This document shows, piece by piece, positions 27,445 through 37,149 of a stretch of DNA of 64,000 bases. Source of the DNA: Anabaena cylindrica PCC 7122 (lineage in GTDB: Bacteria > Cyanobacteriota > Cyanobacteriia > Cyanobacteriales > Nostocaceae). Positions within the stretch are counted from its first letter, which is position 1; every line of letters starts with the position of its first letter. Location of the stretch: positions 124,001 through 188,000 of the forward strand of contig NC_019771.1 of the NCBI RefSeq assembly GCF_000317695.1. Direction: 5' to 3'. The notes beneath the pieces are model-generated. The model saw only the letters and a program-made list of their open reading frames with translations, did not search any database and was not told where the DNA came from. A program made the position numbers and the translations under genes.

Positions 27445-28837
27445 GATTTTGCGATAATTTTGGAAATTCTAACAAATCTTCTATCGCACTAGCTTGAGTC
27501 GGTAATGCGGCTGTTAAAACTTCGCTACCTGATTCTGTGACTAAGACATCATCCTCAATGCGGATTCCACGCACATCTGCAAATTGTTCTAATCTTTCCC
27601 AATTGACTAAATATTGATATTGAGAACGAATTTTCGGATCATTTAAAATTGCTGGAACTTGGTAAAATCCTGGTTCAATGGTGACAAGCATTCCCGGATG
27701 TAGGGGACGATTTAACCGTAGATAACTTAACCCAAAGCGGCTACTCCTTTTTCTCCCCTCATCATACCCTGCAACATCCCCCAAATCTTCCATATCATGA
27801 ACATCCAAACCCAATAAATGCCCAATTCCGTGGGGGAAAAACAACGCATGAAGATCCATTTTTACCAAATCTTCTGGTTTCCCTTGCAAAATCCCCAAAT
27901 CTACCAAACCTTCTGCGATCGCAGTTGCAGCTAAAAGATGAATGTCTGCATATTCCACACCAGGGGCTATCTGTTCAATACAAGCATCATGAGCCGCTAA
28001 AACAATATCATAAATATCCCGTTGGGTAGATGAAAACTTCCCAGAAATAGGCCAAGTACGGGTAATATCAGCAGCCCAACCAGTCTCAGTTTCTGCACCC
28101 ACATCAGCTAAAAGTAAATCCCCTGGTTGTAGGGAGTGATAATAATGCCCATTGTGTAAAACTTCACCATGTACCGTCACAATACTAGTGTAAGCAGTCG
28201 TCATATTATGACCCATAATTACTGCTTCCATTGCCGCACGGACTTCCGCTTCTAATTTTGCTTTCGGTGTTGCAGCCATTCCTGCCTTGTGTGCTTGGAC
28301 ACTCACAGCCGCCGCTTTGCGTAATTCTACTAGTGCTGCTGCATCATGGGTGAGACGTAGAGAAACAATAGCTTTAGCTAAATCTAAATCAATTCCCTCC
28401 GGTTGATTTTTCGGTAAAATCCATCTATCTAGTAATTGTGTTTGTTGTGTCCAAGTTGCAGCATCTTGTACCGACAAAGTAGCCGCATTTTCTAAATAAT
28501 CTGCTAATTCTGCCATTGGTCTGGCATCATCTGCACCTATTCTTGCAGCGATTTCTTCACGGGTAGGGGTTTCACCGTGCCAAAGGGCGCTACTGGGATG
28601 GGGGTCATCTATGAACAGTTGTAGATTGCCACCTTCTAGGCGAATAGCGGCATTTTGGAGAGAAATTCCAGCGAAATAGAGGAAATGGCTATTGGCGCGG
28701 TAAGGAAAGGTATTCGCGGGGAAATTGCGGGGACTGCTACCACCAGACCACAGAATAGCAGGAAAATCAATTAGTTCAGCTAGTTTTTGACGACGGTGAC
28801 GGAGGGTTTCGGGTAGAGTGGTATTTTGAGTGTACAT
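27437..28837 (-). CDS. pepP: Xaa-Pro aminopeptidase (M24B)
   Basis: A 466-residue metallopeptidase that releases N-terminal residues preceding proline. After the N-terminal creatinase-like domain come the five metal-ligand positions of the pita-bread fold: DVGAETETGWAADITRTWP (two Asp), HGIGHLLGLDVHD (His), TIEPGFY (Glu) and RIEDDVLVT (Glu). Length and motifs match aminopeptidase P. It is the first gene of a two-gene minus-strand unit. Confidence 0.92.
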   Translation of the reverse strand: MYTQNTTLPETLRHRRQKLAELIDFPAILWSGGSSPRNFPANTFPYRANSHFLYFAGISLQNAAIRLEGGNLQLFIDDPHPSSALWHGETPTREEIAARIGADDARPMAELADYLENAATLSVQDAATWTQQTQLLDRWILPKNQPEGIDLDLAKAIVSLRLTHDAAALVELRKAAAVSVQAHKAGMAATPKAKLEAEVRAAMEAVIMGHNMTTAYTSIVTVHGEVLHNGHYYHSLQPGDLLLADVGAETETGWAADITRTWPISGKFSSTQRDIYDIVLAAHDACIEQIAPGVEYADIHLLAATAIAEGLVDLGILQGKPEDLVKMDLHALFFPHGIGHLLGLDVHDMEDLGDVAGYDEGRKRSSRFGLSYLRLNRPLHPGMLVTIEPGFYQVPAILNDPKIRSQYQYLVNWERLEQFADVRGIRIEDDVLVTESGSEVLTAALPTQASAIEDLLEFPKLSQNHD

Positions 28838-28970
28838 AAATTCTGAGTTATGAATTAGTTAACAAAATATACATTTCTATATTTTTAAAACATCCTCTTA
28901 ATACACCTCATTATGTGAGCCAATATCAATTAAAATGATCATCTCCTCAAAAGAAATTCTACTAAACTAT

Positions 28971-29771
28971 ATGAAACAAATTATTACCCAAGTCGATGCT
29001 TTCACTAATACACCATTTAAAGGTAATCCTGCGGCTGTTTGTATTTTAGCAACTCCCCAACCTGATGAATGGATGCAAAAAGTCGCTCAGGAAATGAATT
29101 TATCAGAAACAGCTTTTTTAGTGAAGCAAGATGATGGTTTTAATTTACGTTGGTTTACACCGACAGTAGAAGTTCCTCTTTGTGGTCATGCAACTTTAGC
29201 CAGCGCCCATGTATTATGGTCTGAAGGGCATTTGTTACCTGATGAAATTGCACGTTTTTATACTAAAAGTGGGGTACTAATTGCCAAGTTACAAATACAT
29301 TGGATTGAGTTAGATTTTCCCGTCAATCATTCCCAACCGATAGAAGCACCAGCAGAACTAAGTCAAATTTTGGGAATACCTTATAAATCGGTTTATCAAA
29401 ATTCTTTAGGTTATTTAGTAGAAGTGGAATCTGAGGAATTAGTGCGAGAAATGCAACCAAATTTCCAGCAGATGAAAACCTTACCTATTGCTAATTTTAT
29501 TGTTACTAGCATAGCTAAATCTGGCTCTGAATATGATTTTGTCTCTCGCTTTTTTGCACCGGGTTTAGGGATTAATGAAGACCCTGTGACTGGTGCTGCC
29601 CATTGTTGTTTAGCACCATTTTGGCGTAATAAATTGGGTAAAAACAAGTTTTTAGCTTATCAAGCTTCTAGTCGGGGTGGTGTGGTAAAAATTAATTATC
29701 CAGGTGAAAATCGTGTTTTTCTTTCTGGACAAGCGGTAACAGTGATGCGAGGGGAATTAATTAAAAGTTAA
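28971..29771 (+). CDS. PhzF family isomerase/epimerase
   Basis: The protein has 266 residues from the ATG at 28971 (MKQIITQVDAF), the usual start of this family. An ATG at 28935 would add 12 residues. The diaminopimelate-epimerase-like fold has the conserved KGNPAAVC, the catalytic Glu region NLSETAFLV, and GHATLASAHVLW. The second half contains GINEDPVTGAAHCCLAPFW. The substrate is not predictable. Confidence 0.9.
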   Translation: MKQIITQVDAFTNTPFKGNPAAVCILATPQPDEWMQKVAQEMNLSETAFLVKQDDGFNLRWFTPTVEVPLCGHATLASAHVLWSEGHLLPDEIARFYTKSGVLIAKLQIHWIELDFPVNHSQPIEAPAELSQILGIPYKSVYQNSLGYLVEVESEELVREMQPNFQQMKTLPIANFIVTSIAKSGSEYDFVSRFFAPGLGINEDPVTGAAHCCLAPFWRNKLGKNKFLAYQASSRGGVVKINYPGENRVFLSGQAVTVMRGELIKS

Positions 29772-29834
29772 TTTTCTAGTAAGCCGTCAGCCTAAACTGA
29801 GTTTTGTTTCTCTCTTTGCGTCAGATTAAAAATA

Positions 29835-30284
29835 ATGCCCACTAAACAGACAAATAATAGAAATTTTCTACAAGCTGGTAATTGGCCTATTGAACAATTA
29901 CCAGGATTAAACCAAGAGGAACAATCCCATCTCCAAAATTGTGGCATTACTACCACAGGAGAACTACTCAAACAAGGAAAAACCCCAGAAGCAAAACTAG
30001 TATTAGCGAGTAAATTACAGGTGAATATTCAAGATGTGAATAAATGGTTAGTTTTGGCTGATTTGGCACGTATTCCCAGTATTGGTACTCAATATTGCGG
30101 TTTATTACTCCATGCAGGTGTGATTTCTGTGGTGCAATTGGCAGAAATTCCTACTCATAGATTACATAAACAGGTGATGCGTTTGCAAGTAGCAACATTA
30201 CAGCGTCGTGATTTGTGTCCACCAGTTGAGTTAGTACAACAATGGAGTCAACAAGCCAAAATTTTGGTGAATGTTAAATTTTGA
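29835..30284 (+). CDS. DUF4332 helix-hairpin-helix protein
   Basis: A 149-residue protein of two successive helix-hairpin-helix-like units (LNQEEQSHLQNCGITTTGELL and DLARIPSIGTQYCGLLLHAG), matching the DUF4332 family. Such modules can bind DNA, but the role is unknown. It starts 63 bases after the PhzF-like gene on the same strand. Confidence 0.8.
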   Translation: MPTKQTNNRNFLQAGNWPIEQLPGLNQEEQSHLQNCGITTTGELLKQGKTPEAKLVLASKLQVNIQDVNKWLVLADLARIPSIGTQYCGLLLHAGVISVVQLAEIPTHRLHKQVMRLQVATLQRRDLCPPVELVQQWSQQAKILVNVKF

Positions 30285-30377
30285 AAACCACAGCATTTTT
30301 TGAGATGATGGCACTTGTGAGAACTTTTAGACGCTAGATTTACGGAATTAGAAACTGTGAATGTGAATAAAAGCTAG

Positions 30378-30743
30378 AAAAAGATTCAAAGTTATTTACA
30401 GCAAAGACCAGAAGATAGAAATAAAGCCCATGAACTAGCTATAGCTTACTACACACAACACCGTAAACCTAAACTTGCATCTGATGATAATTTGGCAATG
30501 GTGAAGGAGTATTTAGAAATTTTCCATCATTATTGTGAGTTGGGACAATATGCTGAGGCGTTTTCTAGTGTTTTTTATCCAGAAAATAATCATGATGATT
30601 GTGATGAATTTTTGAGAAAGCGTTATTACAATGCCGTTCGTTTGAGTCTATATGAAAGATTAATTACAGAATGGGAATCTCCGAAGGAGAATGAGAAAAG
30701 CTGGCCTATTAGTAAGATGCGTAGGTTGGGTAGAACGCAGTGA
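30378..30743 (+). pseudogene. Remnant of a cyanobacterial TPR (NB-ARC-type) gene
   Basis: The frame is open from just after a TAG at 30375 and reads YLQQRPEDRNKAHELAIAYY, then a helical YLEIFHHYCELGQYAEAFS segment and YNAVRLSLYERLITEWESP. This is the first helical repeat region seen behind NB-ARC or TPR sensor proteins in cyanobacteria. There is no proper start, the NTPase part is missing, and the 3' end runs into a dispersed inverted repeat at 30716. It is read as a decayed fragment. Confidence 0.6.
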
Positions 30744-30803
30744 AACCTAATATATACAAGGCGTTGGGGTGTTGGGTTTCGTCTCTCAACCCAACCTACA
30801 TCT
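30716..30803. repeat. MITE-like inverted repeat
   Basis: GATGCGTAGGTTGGGT at the left and ACCCAACCTACATC at the right form about 14-base inverted ends. Inner arms (TGGGT/AACCCAAC) are of a type common in cyanobacterial intergenic DNA. It interrupts the 3' part of the TPR gene remnant. Confidence 0.72.
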
Positions 30804-30908
30804 GAAATCTGTATTTTGTTTCCAAATCTGTAACTCAATCCTGAGTCTGAGTATTTATTGGCTAACTTGAGATTGCAAAATTTACTGATATTTCTCAATC
30901 AATATTTT

Positions 30909-32084
30909 ATGCTACAACACTTTTCTCGCCAAGCCTTAGTCAAATCAACTATTTTTGGATGTTTGCTTGTTTCTAGTTCCCTAATTCTCTTACAGTCTAG
31001 CGTTGCTAATCCGCAAATTTTGATGACACCACAAGCAAAGACGATCGCTCAAAAAGTGCTTCAAGATGCGATCGCTAATGAGAAACTTGATAATACTGCA
31101 AAAGTCGTTCAAATTGAGCGAGTTGGTAAGGGTGATACCTGGATGTACAATCCTGTACCTGACTGGAAAATTGCGATCGCCGATCAGCGTCAACGTTTGG
31201 TCTATTTCACCACTGATAATGGTAACTTTAGAGTCTTGATGCAAATGAACGAGCAAAACACCCATTCTCTGGGAAAACCTGCCGAAGAAATTCCACCACC
31301 AGAAATGATCACAGCAGCGATTCAACAGGCGAAAGAGTGGGGCTATCCTGGAGAACCCCTATTAACTGATATTTCATCTGAAAAGACAACTTGGGCAAGT
31401 GGTTGTGAAAATATTTCTTTTCCTTATGCTTGCGATCCGATTATTAATCAAGGCTGGAAAATTACCATTCCCCACCAACGCCAACGCTGGGTATTTCAAG
31501 GTGAAACAGCAGACGATTTACAATTGATTGCACGTAGTAATCCTGTGATTGAAGGCGGCTTACCGATTCCGGTGGTTAACGAAATCAAGAGTATTGCCAG
31601 CAAACACTTGCAAATCTTACCCTCAGTTGTTCTGATTACTAAAATCGAGCCTCAAACCTTTACTGATAGCTGTTTAGGATTGGGTAATTTAGTCGAATCC
31701 TGCGCTCAACAAACAATCCGGGGCTATCGGGTAACGGTGGCGGGAAAGCCCCAAGCACGGCAAATATACCGGATTAGCAGTGATAAAGTTTATCTTCGCA
31801 CCGAAGCGATCGCTGGACTTCCCAACCGCACTGATGAGATACCAACTGCGATCGCTCGCACAGTATTCAACGCCGCCAAATCAGACTTGAAAAAACCCAT
31901 TGCTAATCTCAGCATTACCCAAGTTGCACCAAGATTCAATTGTTTCCGTAGTCCCACAGCTGCACCCAATGAACCTTGCATACCAACGCAGCGCCTTGAA
32001 GGTTGGAATGTCACGGTGACAAATTTTCAGAAATCACTGAATTACACTGTTAATCTCAGTGGCAAGATTCTTAGCAAACGATAG
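30909..32084 (+). CDS. Exported hypothetical protein, two related halves
   Basis: The protein has 391 residues from the ATG at 30909 (the longer frame begins with TTG at 30858). A signal peptide (STIFGCLLVSSSLILLQSSVA) is followed by two or three related units of a PepSY-like pattern: VVQIERVGKGDTWMY, then PDWKIAIADQRQRLVYF, and later WKITIPHQRQRWVF and YRVTVAGKPQARQIY. Cys pairs suggest disulfides. Probably periplasmic. No assigned role. Confidence 0.72.
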   Translation: MLQHFSRQALVKSTIFGCLLVSSSLILLQSSVANPQILMTPQAKTIAQKVLQDAIANEKLDNTAKVVQIERVGKGDTWMYNPVPDWKIAIADQRQRLVYFTTDNGNFRVLMQMNEQNTHSLGKPAEEIPPPEMITAAIQQAKEWGYPGEPLLTDISSEKTTWASGCENISFPYACDPIINQGWKITIPHQRQRWVFQGETADDLQLIARSNPVIEGGLPIPVVNEIKSIASKHLQILPSVVLITKIEPQTFTDSCLGLGNLVESCAQQTIRGYRVTVAGKPQARQIYRISSDKVYLRTEAIAGLPNRTDEIPTAIARTVFNAAKSDLKKPIANLSITQVAPRFNCFRSPTAAPNEPCIPTQRLEGWNVTVTNFQKSLNYTVNLSGKILSKR

Positions 32085-32138
32085 CTGAGTGCTGAGTATA
32101 AATCCATTAGATACAAGGCTTTTAGTAATTAACACCCT

Positions 32139-32756
32139 CTAAGATTCTTTAACTAAGACACCATTGAGGAAAATATCAGCGAGTCCTTCGGCCATTTTTT
32201 GCATTTCTTGGGGAGATGCGTTAGGTTCCAAGAGAGTATGATCAGAAAAACCTGCTACGGCAAACATTCCTAAAAATACCTTAGCCACTAGTTTGGCATC
32301 TGTTTGACGATAGATACCTTTATCCATCGCTGTTTGAAAGAAAGCTTCCGCTACATCCGTCATTTTATCAATAACTTCCGTTTGAATGCGATCGCGCAAA
32401 TCTGGATGAAACTGCACCTCCATAAAACAAACTCGCATCATTTCCACATTTTTTTGCATATTCCACATTCGCCGGCGCATCACCTGAGCTACAGCTTTAT
32501 AACTACCCATTTCACTCAATTCTGTCAACAAATCTGTGAGAATTTCCACCCAGCCACTAGTTGCCACTTCGACCAAAATCGCCTTTTTATTAGAAAAATG
32601 ACGAAATAGAGTACCCTCAGCCACACCTGCTGCCTGTGCTAAATCGCGGGTGGTTGTACCATCAAATCCCTGAGCAGCAAATAACTTTTGCGCCGCTTGT
32701 AAGATACGGGTGCGCGTCTGCGCCTCTGACGGTGGGGGAGAATTAAAAACTCGCAT
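32139..32756 (-). CDS. TetR/AcrR family regulator
   Basis: A 205-residue repressor-type protein. The N-terminal helix-turn-helix is clear: FDGTTTRDLAQAAGVAEGTL followed by FRHFSNKKAIL. The C-terminal 140 residues would form the ligand and dimer domain. It is divergent from the M16 peptidase genes, separated by about 150 bases, so it may control them, itself, or a distant efflux gene. Confidence 0.9.
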   Translation of the reverse strand: MRVFNSPPPSEAQTRTRILQAAQKLFAAQGFDGTTTRDLAQAAGVAEGTLFRHFSNKKAILVEVATSGWVEILTDLLTELSEMGSYKAVAQVMRRRMWNMQKNVEMMRVCFMEVQFHPDLRDRIQTEVIDKMTDVAEAFFQTAMDKGIYRQTDAKLVAKVFLGMFAVAGFSDHTLLEPNASPQEMQKMAEGLADIFLNGVLVKES

Positions 32757-32912
32757 AATAATAGTAGTTATTGCTATATCTCAGGAACATGACTTGTAGC
32801 AATATTGTCTAACGTTTAGCCCAAAAAGCCTAAAAAGCTTAATACAAGATTAACGCTCTGTTTGTTAATTAGTCTATTTCTCAAGAAGTGTAACTTTACT
32901 TTAATTTTTGCT

Positions 32913-34535
32913 ATGAATCATTGGATTTTAGATTTTAGACTTTGGATTTTGGATTGGTTCATCGGTAAAGCTAAGAATTCCCACTCAAAATCATCTTCCC
33001 AGCCTCCAGTCTTACGCCGTCTGTTCGCAACTGCTTTGGTATTGATCATATCCTGTTGGAGCTTAATGCCAGAAGTCGCCATAGGGCTGCAATCTCAGCA
33101 AACATCAATTCAACCTTATTTAGATCGGGTAATTAAGCAGTTAACAGAATTTCGTCTTGATAATGGCTTGAAGTTCATCATTTTAGAACGACATCAAGCG
33201 CCAGTAGTTTCATTTCTCACCTATGCTGACGTTGGTGGCATAGATGAACCAGATGGACAAACAGGTGTAGCGCACTTTTTAGAACATTTAGCTTTTAAAG
33301 GTACAAAGCGCATTGGGACAACAGACTACAAAGCTGAACAACCACTACTAGAACGATTAGAACAGCTAGACAACCAAATTAGAATTGCGAAAGCTCAAGA
33401 TCAAAAAGACGATCTAGCAAAGTTGCAAACTGAGTTTAAATCAGTTGAAGCTCAAGCAATCAAGCTAGTTAAGCAAAACGAAATCGGGCAAATTGTTGAG
33501 CAAGCAGGGGGTGTAGGTTTAAATGCTAATACTTCCACCGAAGCTACCCGTTATTTTTACAGCTTTCCTGCTAATAAATTGGAATTATGGATGTCTCTAG
33601 AATCAGAGCGATTTTTAGAGCCTGTATTTCGGGAGTTTTATAAAGAAAAAGATGTAATTTTAGAAGAGCGGCGAATGCGAGTAGAAAATTCTCCTATAGG
33701 TATGATGGTGGAGAAATTTAACGATACTGCTTTCACAACTCATCCCTACAGACGACCGGTGATAGGTTATGACGAAGATATCCGCAACTTAACACCGTCA
33801 GATGTGAAGAAATTTTTTGACACTTACTATGTTCCTAGCAACTTAGCGATCGCAATTGTCGGCGATGTTAACCCCACAGAAGTCAAAAAATTAGCACAAA
33901 TTTACTTTGGCCGTTATCCAGCTAAACCCAAACCACAGCAAAAACTTGCCCCAGAACCAAAGCAAACCGCAACTAGAGAAGTTACATTACAACTATCTTC
34001 TCAACCTTGGTATTTAGAAGGTTATCACCGTCCCCCCGTCACCCATCCTGATAATGCAGCGTATGACATCATCAGCAGTTTATTAAGTGATGGACGCACT
34101 TCACGACTTTATAAATCCTTGATTGAAAAACAGCGTTTAGCGTTAGCTGCTCAGGGTTCCAGCGGCTTTCCTGGAGATAAATACCCCAATTTGATGTTAT
34201 TTTATGCCCTCACCGCTCCTGGTCACACAGTCGATGAATTAGCAGTGGCCTTAGGAACAGAAATTGAAAGATTGAAAACTGAACCTGTCTCTGAAACCGA
34301 ATTACAGCGAGTCAAAACCCAAGCCAGAGCAGGTTTATTGCGGAGTCTCGATTCCAATATGGGTATGGCGCAGCAGTTGTTGGAATATGAAGTAAAAACT
34401 GGCTCTTGGCGCAATTTATTTAAGCAGTTAGATGATATTGCAGCAGTTACTCCTGCTGATATTCAGCGTGTTGCCCAGGCAACTTTTACCCCAGAAAATC
34501 GGACTATTGGGAAATTATTGTCGAAAGAAGCATAA
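32913..34535 (+). CDS. M16 zinc peptidase, active subunit type
   Basis: A 540-residue insulinase-family protein with the inverted zinc motif HFLEHLAFKGT (HxxEH) and the downstream Glu region NANTSTEATRYFYSFP. A signal anchor lies at about residues 30-50 (LFATALVLIISCWSL). The ATG at 32913 was chosen, and TTG at 32862 is the alternative. Codons 4-12 (WILDFRLWILDW) come from an ATTTTGGATT-type tandem sequence usually seen between genes, so the true start may differ. Together with the next gene it looks like a two-subunit periplasmic protease. Confidence 0.88.
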   Translation: MNHWILDFRLWILDWFIGKAKNSHSKSSSQPPVLRRLFATALVLIISCWSLMPEVAIGLQSQQTSIQPYLDRVIKQLTEFRLDNGLKFIILERHQAPVVSFLTYADVGGIDEPDGQTGVAHFLEHLAFKGTKRIGTTDYKAEQPLLERLEQLDNQIRIAKAQDQKDDLAKLQTEFKSVEAQAIKLVKQNEIGQIVEQAGGVGLNANTSTEATRYFYSFPANKLELWMSLESERFLEPVFREFYKEKDVILEERRMRVENSPIGMMVEKFNDTAFTTHPYRRPVIGYDEDIRNLTPSDVKKFFDTYYVPSNLAIAIVGDVNPTEVKKLAQIYFGRYPAKPKPQQKLAPEPKQTATREVTLQLSSQPWYLEGYHRPPVTHPDNAAYDIISSLLSDGRTSRLYKSLIEKQRLALAAQGSSGFPGDKYPNLMLFYALTAPGHTVDELAVALGTEIERLKTEPVSETELQRVKTQARAGLLRSLDSNMGMAQQLLEYEVKTGSWRNLFKQLDDIAAVTPADIQRVAQATFTPENRTIGKLLSKEA

Positions 34536-34764
34536 AAATGAACCGCGTAAAGCCTACGGCATAGCTTCGCTTACCGCGTAGCGCACCGAAGGCACAGGAA
34601 AGAAGGTTAAAAAGGGATTTTGCATAAGTCCTGTTACCCCCTTCCCAGAGTAAGATTATTAAATCTTTCTTCTTCCTTCTTCCTTCTTTCCTTCTTTCTT
34701 CGCGTTCTTCGCGCCTTCGCGGTTCATTTCATCCATATTCTTCTAATAGAAAAAGAGTAGAAAG
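34536..34764. repeat. Repeat-rich spacer between the M16 genes
   Basis: It contains a palindrome-rich patch at about 34546-34600 (CCGCGTAAAGCCTACGGC type), then a CTTCTTCCTTCTTCC pyrimidine tract and TTCGCGTTCTTCGCGCCTTC, the complement of the CGCGAAGG-type repeat. A related copy stands at about 54203-54245. No gene. Confidence 0.65.
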
Positions 34765-36249
34765 GTGAAAGGTAAAAAATTGAAAATTTCAAAGAATTGG
34801 CGTTTTGTTTCGGCTTTAGTAATTGCGTTGCTGTTAACATTTAATTTTTCTAGGGTAGCGACAGCAGCAGCAAAACATTACACAGATTTACAGTTTACAC
34901 CTGTGTCCGAGGTGAAATTACCCAACTATGAACGATTTGTACTAGATAACGGTTTAGTTGTGTATTTGATGGAGGATCATGAGTTACCATTAGTGAGTGG
35001 AACTGCACTTGTGAAAACGGGAAGCCGTTGGGAAGCAGGTGATAAAGTTGGATTAGCAGAGATAGTTGGTTCGGTAATGCGGACTGGTGGAACTCTCAAT
35101 CATTCCGCTGATGAATTAAATGAAATATTAGAGCAAAAGGCGGCTGCGGTAGAAACCGATATTTCTGAAGCTGCTGGTAGTGCTAGTTTTGAGAGTTTGA
35201 GTGAAGATGTAGAAACCGTCTTTGGGTTGTTTGCTGAAGTGCTACGCGAACCAATATTTGCTCAAGAAAAGTTAGATTTAGTGAAGAGTCAAGCTAAAGG
35301 TGGAATTGCTCGTCGTAATGATAATCCTAGTGAGGTTGCCAGTCGGGAGTTTAGGAAATTAATTTATGGACAAGATAGTCCTTATGCTCGCACAGTAGAG
35401 TATAGAACATTGGATAAAATTTCCCGTGAGGATTTGCTGAAGTTTTACCAGGAATATTTTTATCCCAACAATATGATTTTAGGGGTTGTGGGAGATTTTA
35501 ACCCGCAAAAAATGCGATCGCTCATTCAAAGTAAATTAGGCGCATGGAAACCCAATCCTCAAAATGCTACAACCCAGTTACCTCAAGTATCACCAGCTAA
35601 TTTAGGCGGGGTATTTGCGGTCAATCAGCCCCAACTCACACAGAGTAACATTCTCATGGGGCATTTGGGCGGAAAGTTCGACAGCCCCGACTATGCAGCC
35701 TTAAATGTCATGAATGGAGTGTTGAATGGATTTGGTGGACGTTTATTTAACGAATTGCGATCGCGTCAAGGTTTAGCTTACAGTGTATACGGCTCCTGGA
35801 GTCCCCGCTTCGATTATCCAGGAATGTTCATCGCCGGCGGACAAACCCGTTCTGATGCCACAGTTCAGTTTATCAAAGCCTTACAAGCAGAAATTAAGCG
35901 ACTGCAAATTCAAAAAGTGACAGCAAAGGAATTAAATTATGCCAAAGAATCTACCCTCAATTCCTTTGTATTCAATTTTCAAGACCCCAGTCAAACATTA
36001 TCCCGATTAATGCGCTACGAATATTACGGCTATCCCGCTGATTTTCTGTTTCGCTATCAAAAAGCCATCACCGCAACCACAACAGCAGATATACAACGAG
36101 TAGCCAAAAAATACCTCAAACCAGAAAATTTAGTCACCTTAGTAGTGGGTAATCAAACCGCCATTCAACCCCCATTAACTCAGTTAGCCGCTACGGTGAC
36201 ACCAATAGATATCACAATTCCCGCTACTGCAACCCCAGCAAAGAACTAA
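34765..36249 (+). CDS. M16 peptidase-like protein, inactive subunit type
   Basis: A 494-residue paralogue of the preceding gene, starting with GTG. It has a signal peptide (FVSALVIALLLTFNFS). The zinc motif is lost: at the HxxEH position one reads GLAEIVGSVMRTGG. The C-terminal M16 half is kept (LFNELRSRQGLAYSVYGSW), including the Arg/Tyr substrate-side residues. Pairs of active and inactive M16 proteins, as in mitochondrial processing peptidase, act as heterodimers, so this is probably the partner of the upstream gene. Confidence 0.88.
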   Translation: MKGKKLKISKNWRFVSALVIALLLTFNFSRVATAAAKHYTDLQFTPVSEVKLPNYERFVLDNGLVVYLMEDHELPLVSGTALVKTGSRWEAGDKVGLAEIVGSVMRTGGTLNHSADELNEILEQKAAAVETDISEAAGSASFESLSEDVETVFGLFAEVLREPIFAQEKLDLVKSQAKGGIARRNDNPSEVASREFRKLIYGQDSPYARTVEYRTLDKISREDLLKFYQEYFYPNNMILGVVGDFNPQKMRSLIQSKLGAWKPNPQNATTQLPQVSPANLGGVFAVNQPQLTQSNILMGHLGGKFDSPDYAALNVMNGVLNGFGGRLFNELRSRQGLAYSVYGSWSPRFDYPGMFIAGGQTRSDATVQFIKALQAEIKRLQIQKVTAKELNYAKESTLNSFVFNFQDPSQTLSRLMRYEYYGYPADFLFRYQKAITATTTADIQRVAKKYLKPENLVTLVVGNQTAIQPPLTQLAATVTPIDITIPATATPAKN

Positions 36250-36269
36250 AACCATTTACAAACCCAATT

Positions 36270-36301
36270 CCCGATTTATGAAAAAAAGTCGGGTTTTTTT
36301 T
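36270..36301 (+). terminator. Rho-independent terminator
   Basis: CCCGA pairs with TCGGG around a 14-base loop, followed by eight T residues, 20 bases after the M16 gene stop. Confidence 0.85.
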
Positions 36302-36523
36302 CTTATTTCTGATTCCTGAACCTTACTTCATGGCTTACGAACATGAAAAAACCTTTCAGTAAACCCTATTTATTTTCAGTTTTACAGACAAAACTCCTTA
36401 AATTCTGTCTTGAAAATTACTCTCAAAACCTTGACTTTCGCAAATCAAAGTTCAAAATATAAGAGGAGCATTCTAAAATTGTAACTGAATTCCATCCCGA
36501 CCAATATTTAAGGAAGTGATTCA

Positions 36524-36805
36524 ATGATAGGCATAAAAATCTATGATCTATATCCTGGTAATGATGCACAGTTTCTAGATGAACAAACTTCGCTGGAAAT
36601 GACTAATATTCAGGGTGGTCTAACCAATGTTTTCAACAACAACAATGGAAGAGGAAGAAGAAGAAGCGAACCAAGTACAACAACAGGTGGTAGTAGTAGT
36701 AGTGATCTTTCAGCACTAATAGAAGACATAAATACCAGTCTCGCTGCCTGGAGATTAGAACTCAATGGCTCACTGGATAATTTGAGACAAGGATTAAGTT
36801 TTTAA
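36524..36805 (+). CDS. Candidate RiPP precursor, Ser/Thr-rich core
   Basis: A 93-residue peptide with a double-glycine leader. Residues 1-32 read IKIYDLYPGNDAQFLDEQTS and end at IQGG (31-32). This matches, at the same spacing, the leader of the 38123 gene (DLHPIDSEAFLNELT, GG at 31-32). The core is 61 residues, with NNNNGRGRRR, a SEPSTTTGGSSSSD tract and a helical tail, and has no Cys. GGAAG precedes the ATG. No known family. The leader logic and the C39 exporter downstream are the evidence. Confidence 0.6.
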   Translation: MIGIKIYDLYPGNDAQFLDEQTSLEMTNIQGGLTNVFNNNNGRGRRRSEPSTTTGGSSSSDLSALIEDINTSLAAWRLELNGSLDNLRQGLSF

Positions 36806-37149
36806 CGTCAGGATGCAGGATACACAAGAGAAAAATATTCTTCTTCGTTCTCCTGACTCCTGACTCCTGACTTCTTCCTTCTTTCTCCTGACTTTTTAAC
36901 ATATTTTCTTTGTGATTCAACTGAATTTCAATTACTCGTGTATTGCTATTCTCAGGAATATGCTAATGCACGATTTTTTTATGCAATTCAAAAGACATAA
37001 AATCATGATTAATGTCTGACAAACCTAGCTCTAAGCCTTGATTTTCCAAACTTTAACCAATAAAAATAGGAGTATCGGTTGAGCGAACAATAACTTAACT
37101 GATTCCCACGAGTTCTACTTACTGAGAACAAGTCTTTTAGGAGGAAATT
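36806..37149. other. Spacer with heptamer tandem repeat
   Basis: TCCTGAC is repeated three times at about 36851-36872, then CTTCTTCCTTCTTT and one more CTCCTGAC. This is a short tandemly repeated (STRR-type) element. The rest is probably the promoter region of the peptide array. Confidence 0.55.
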
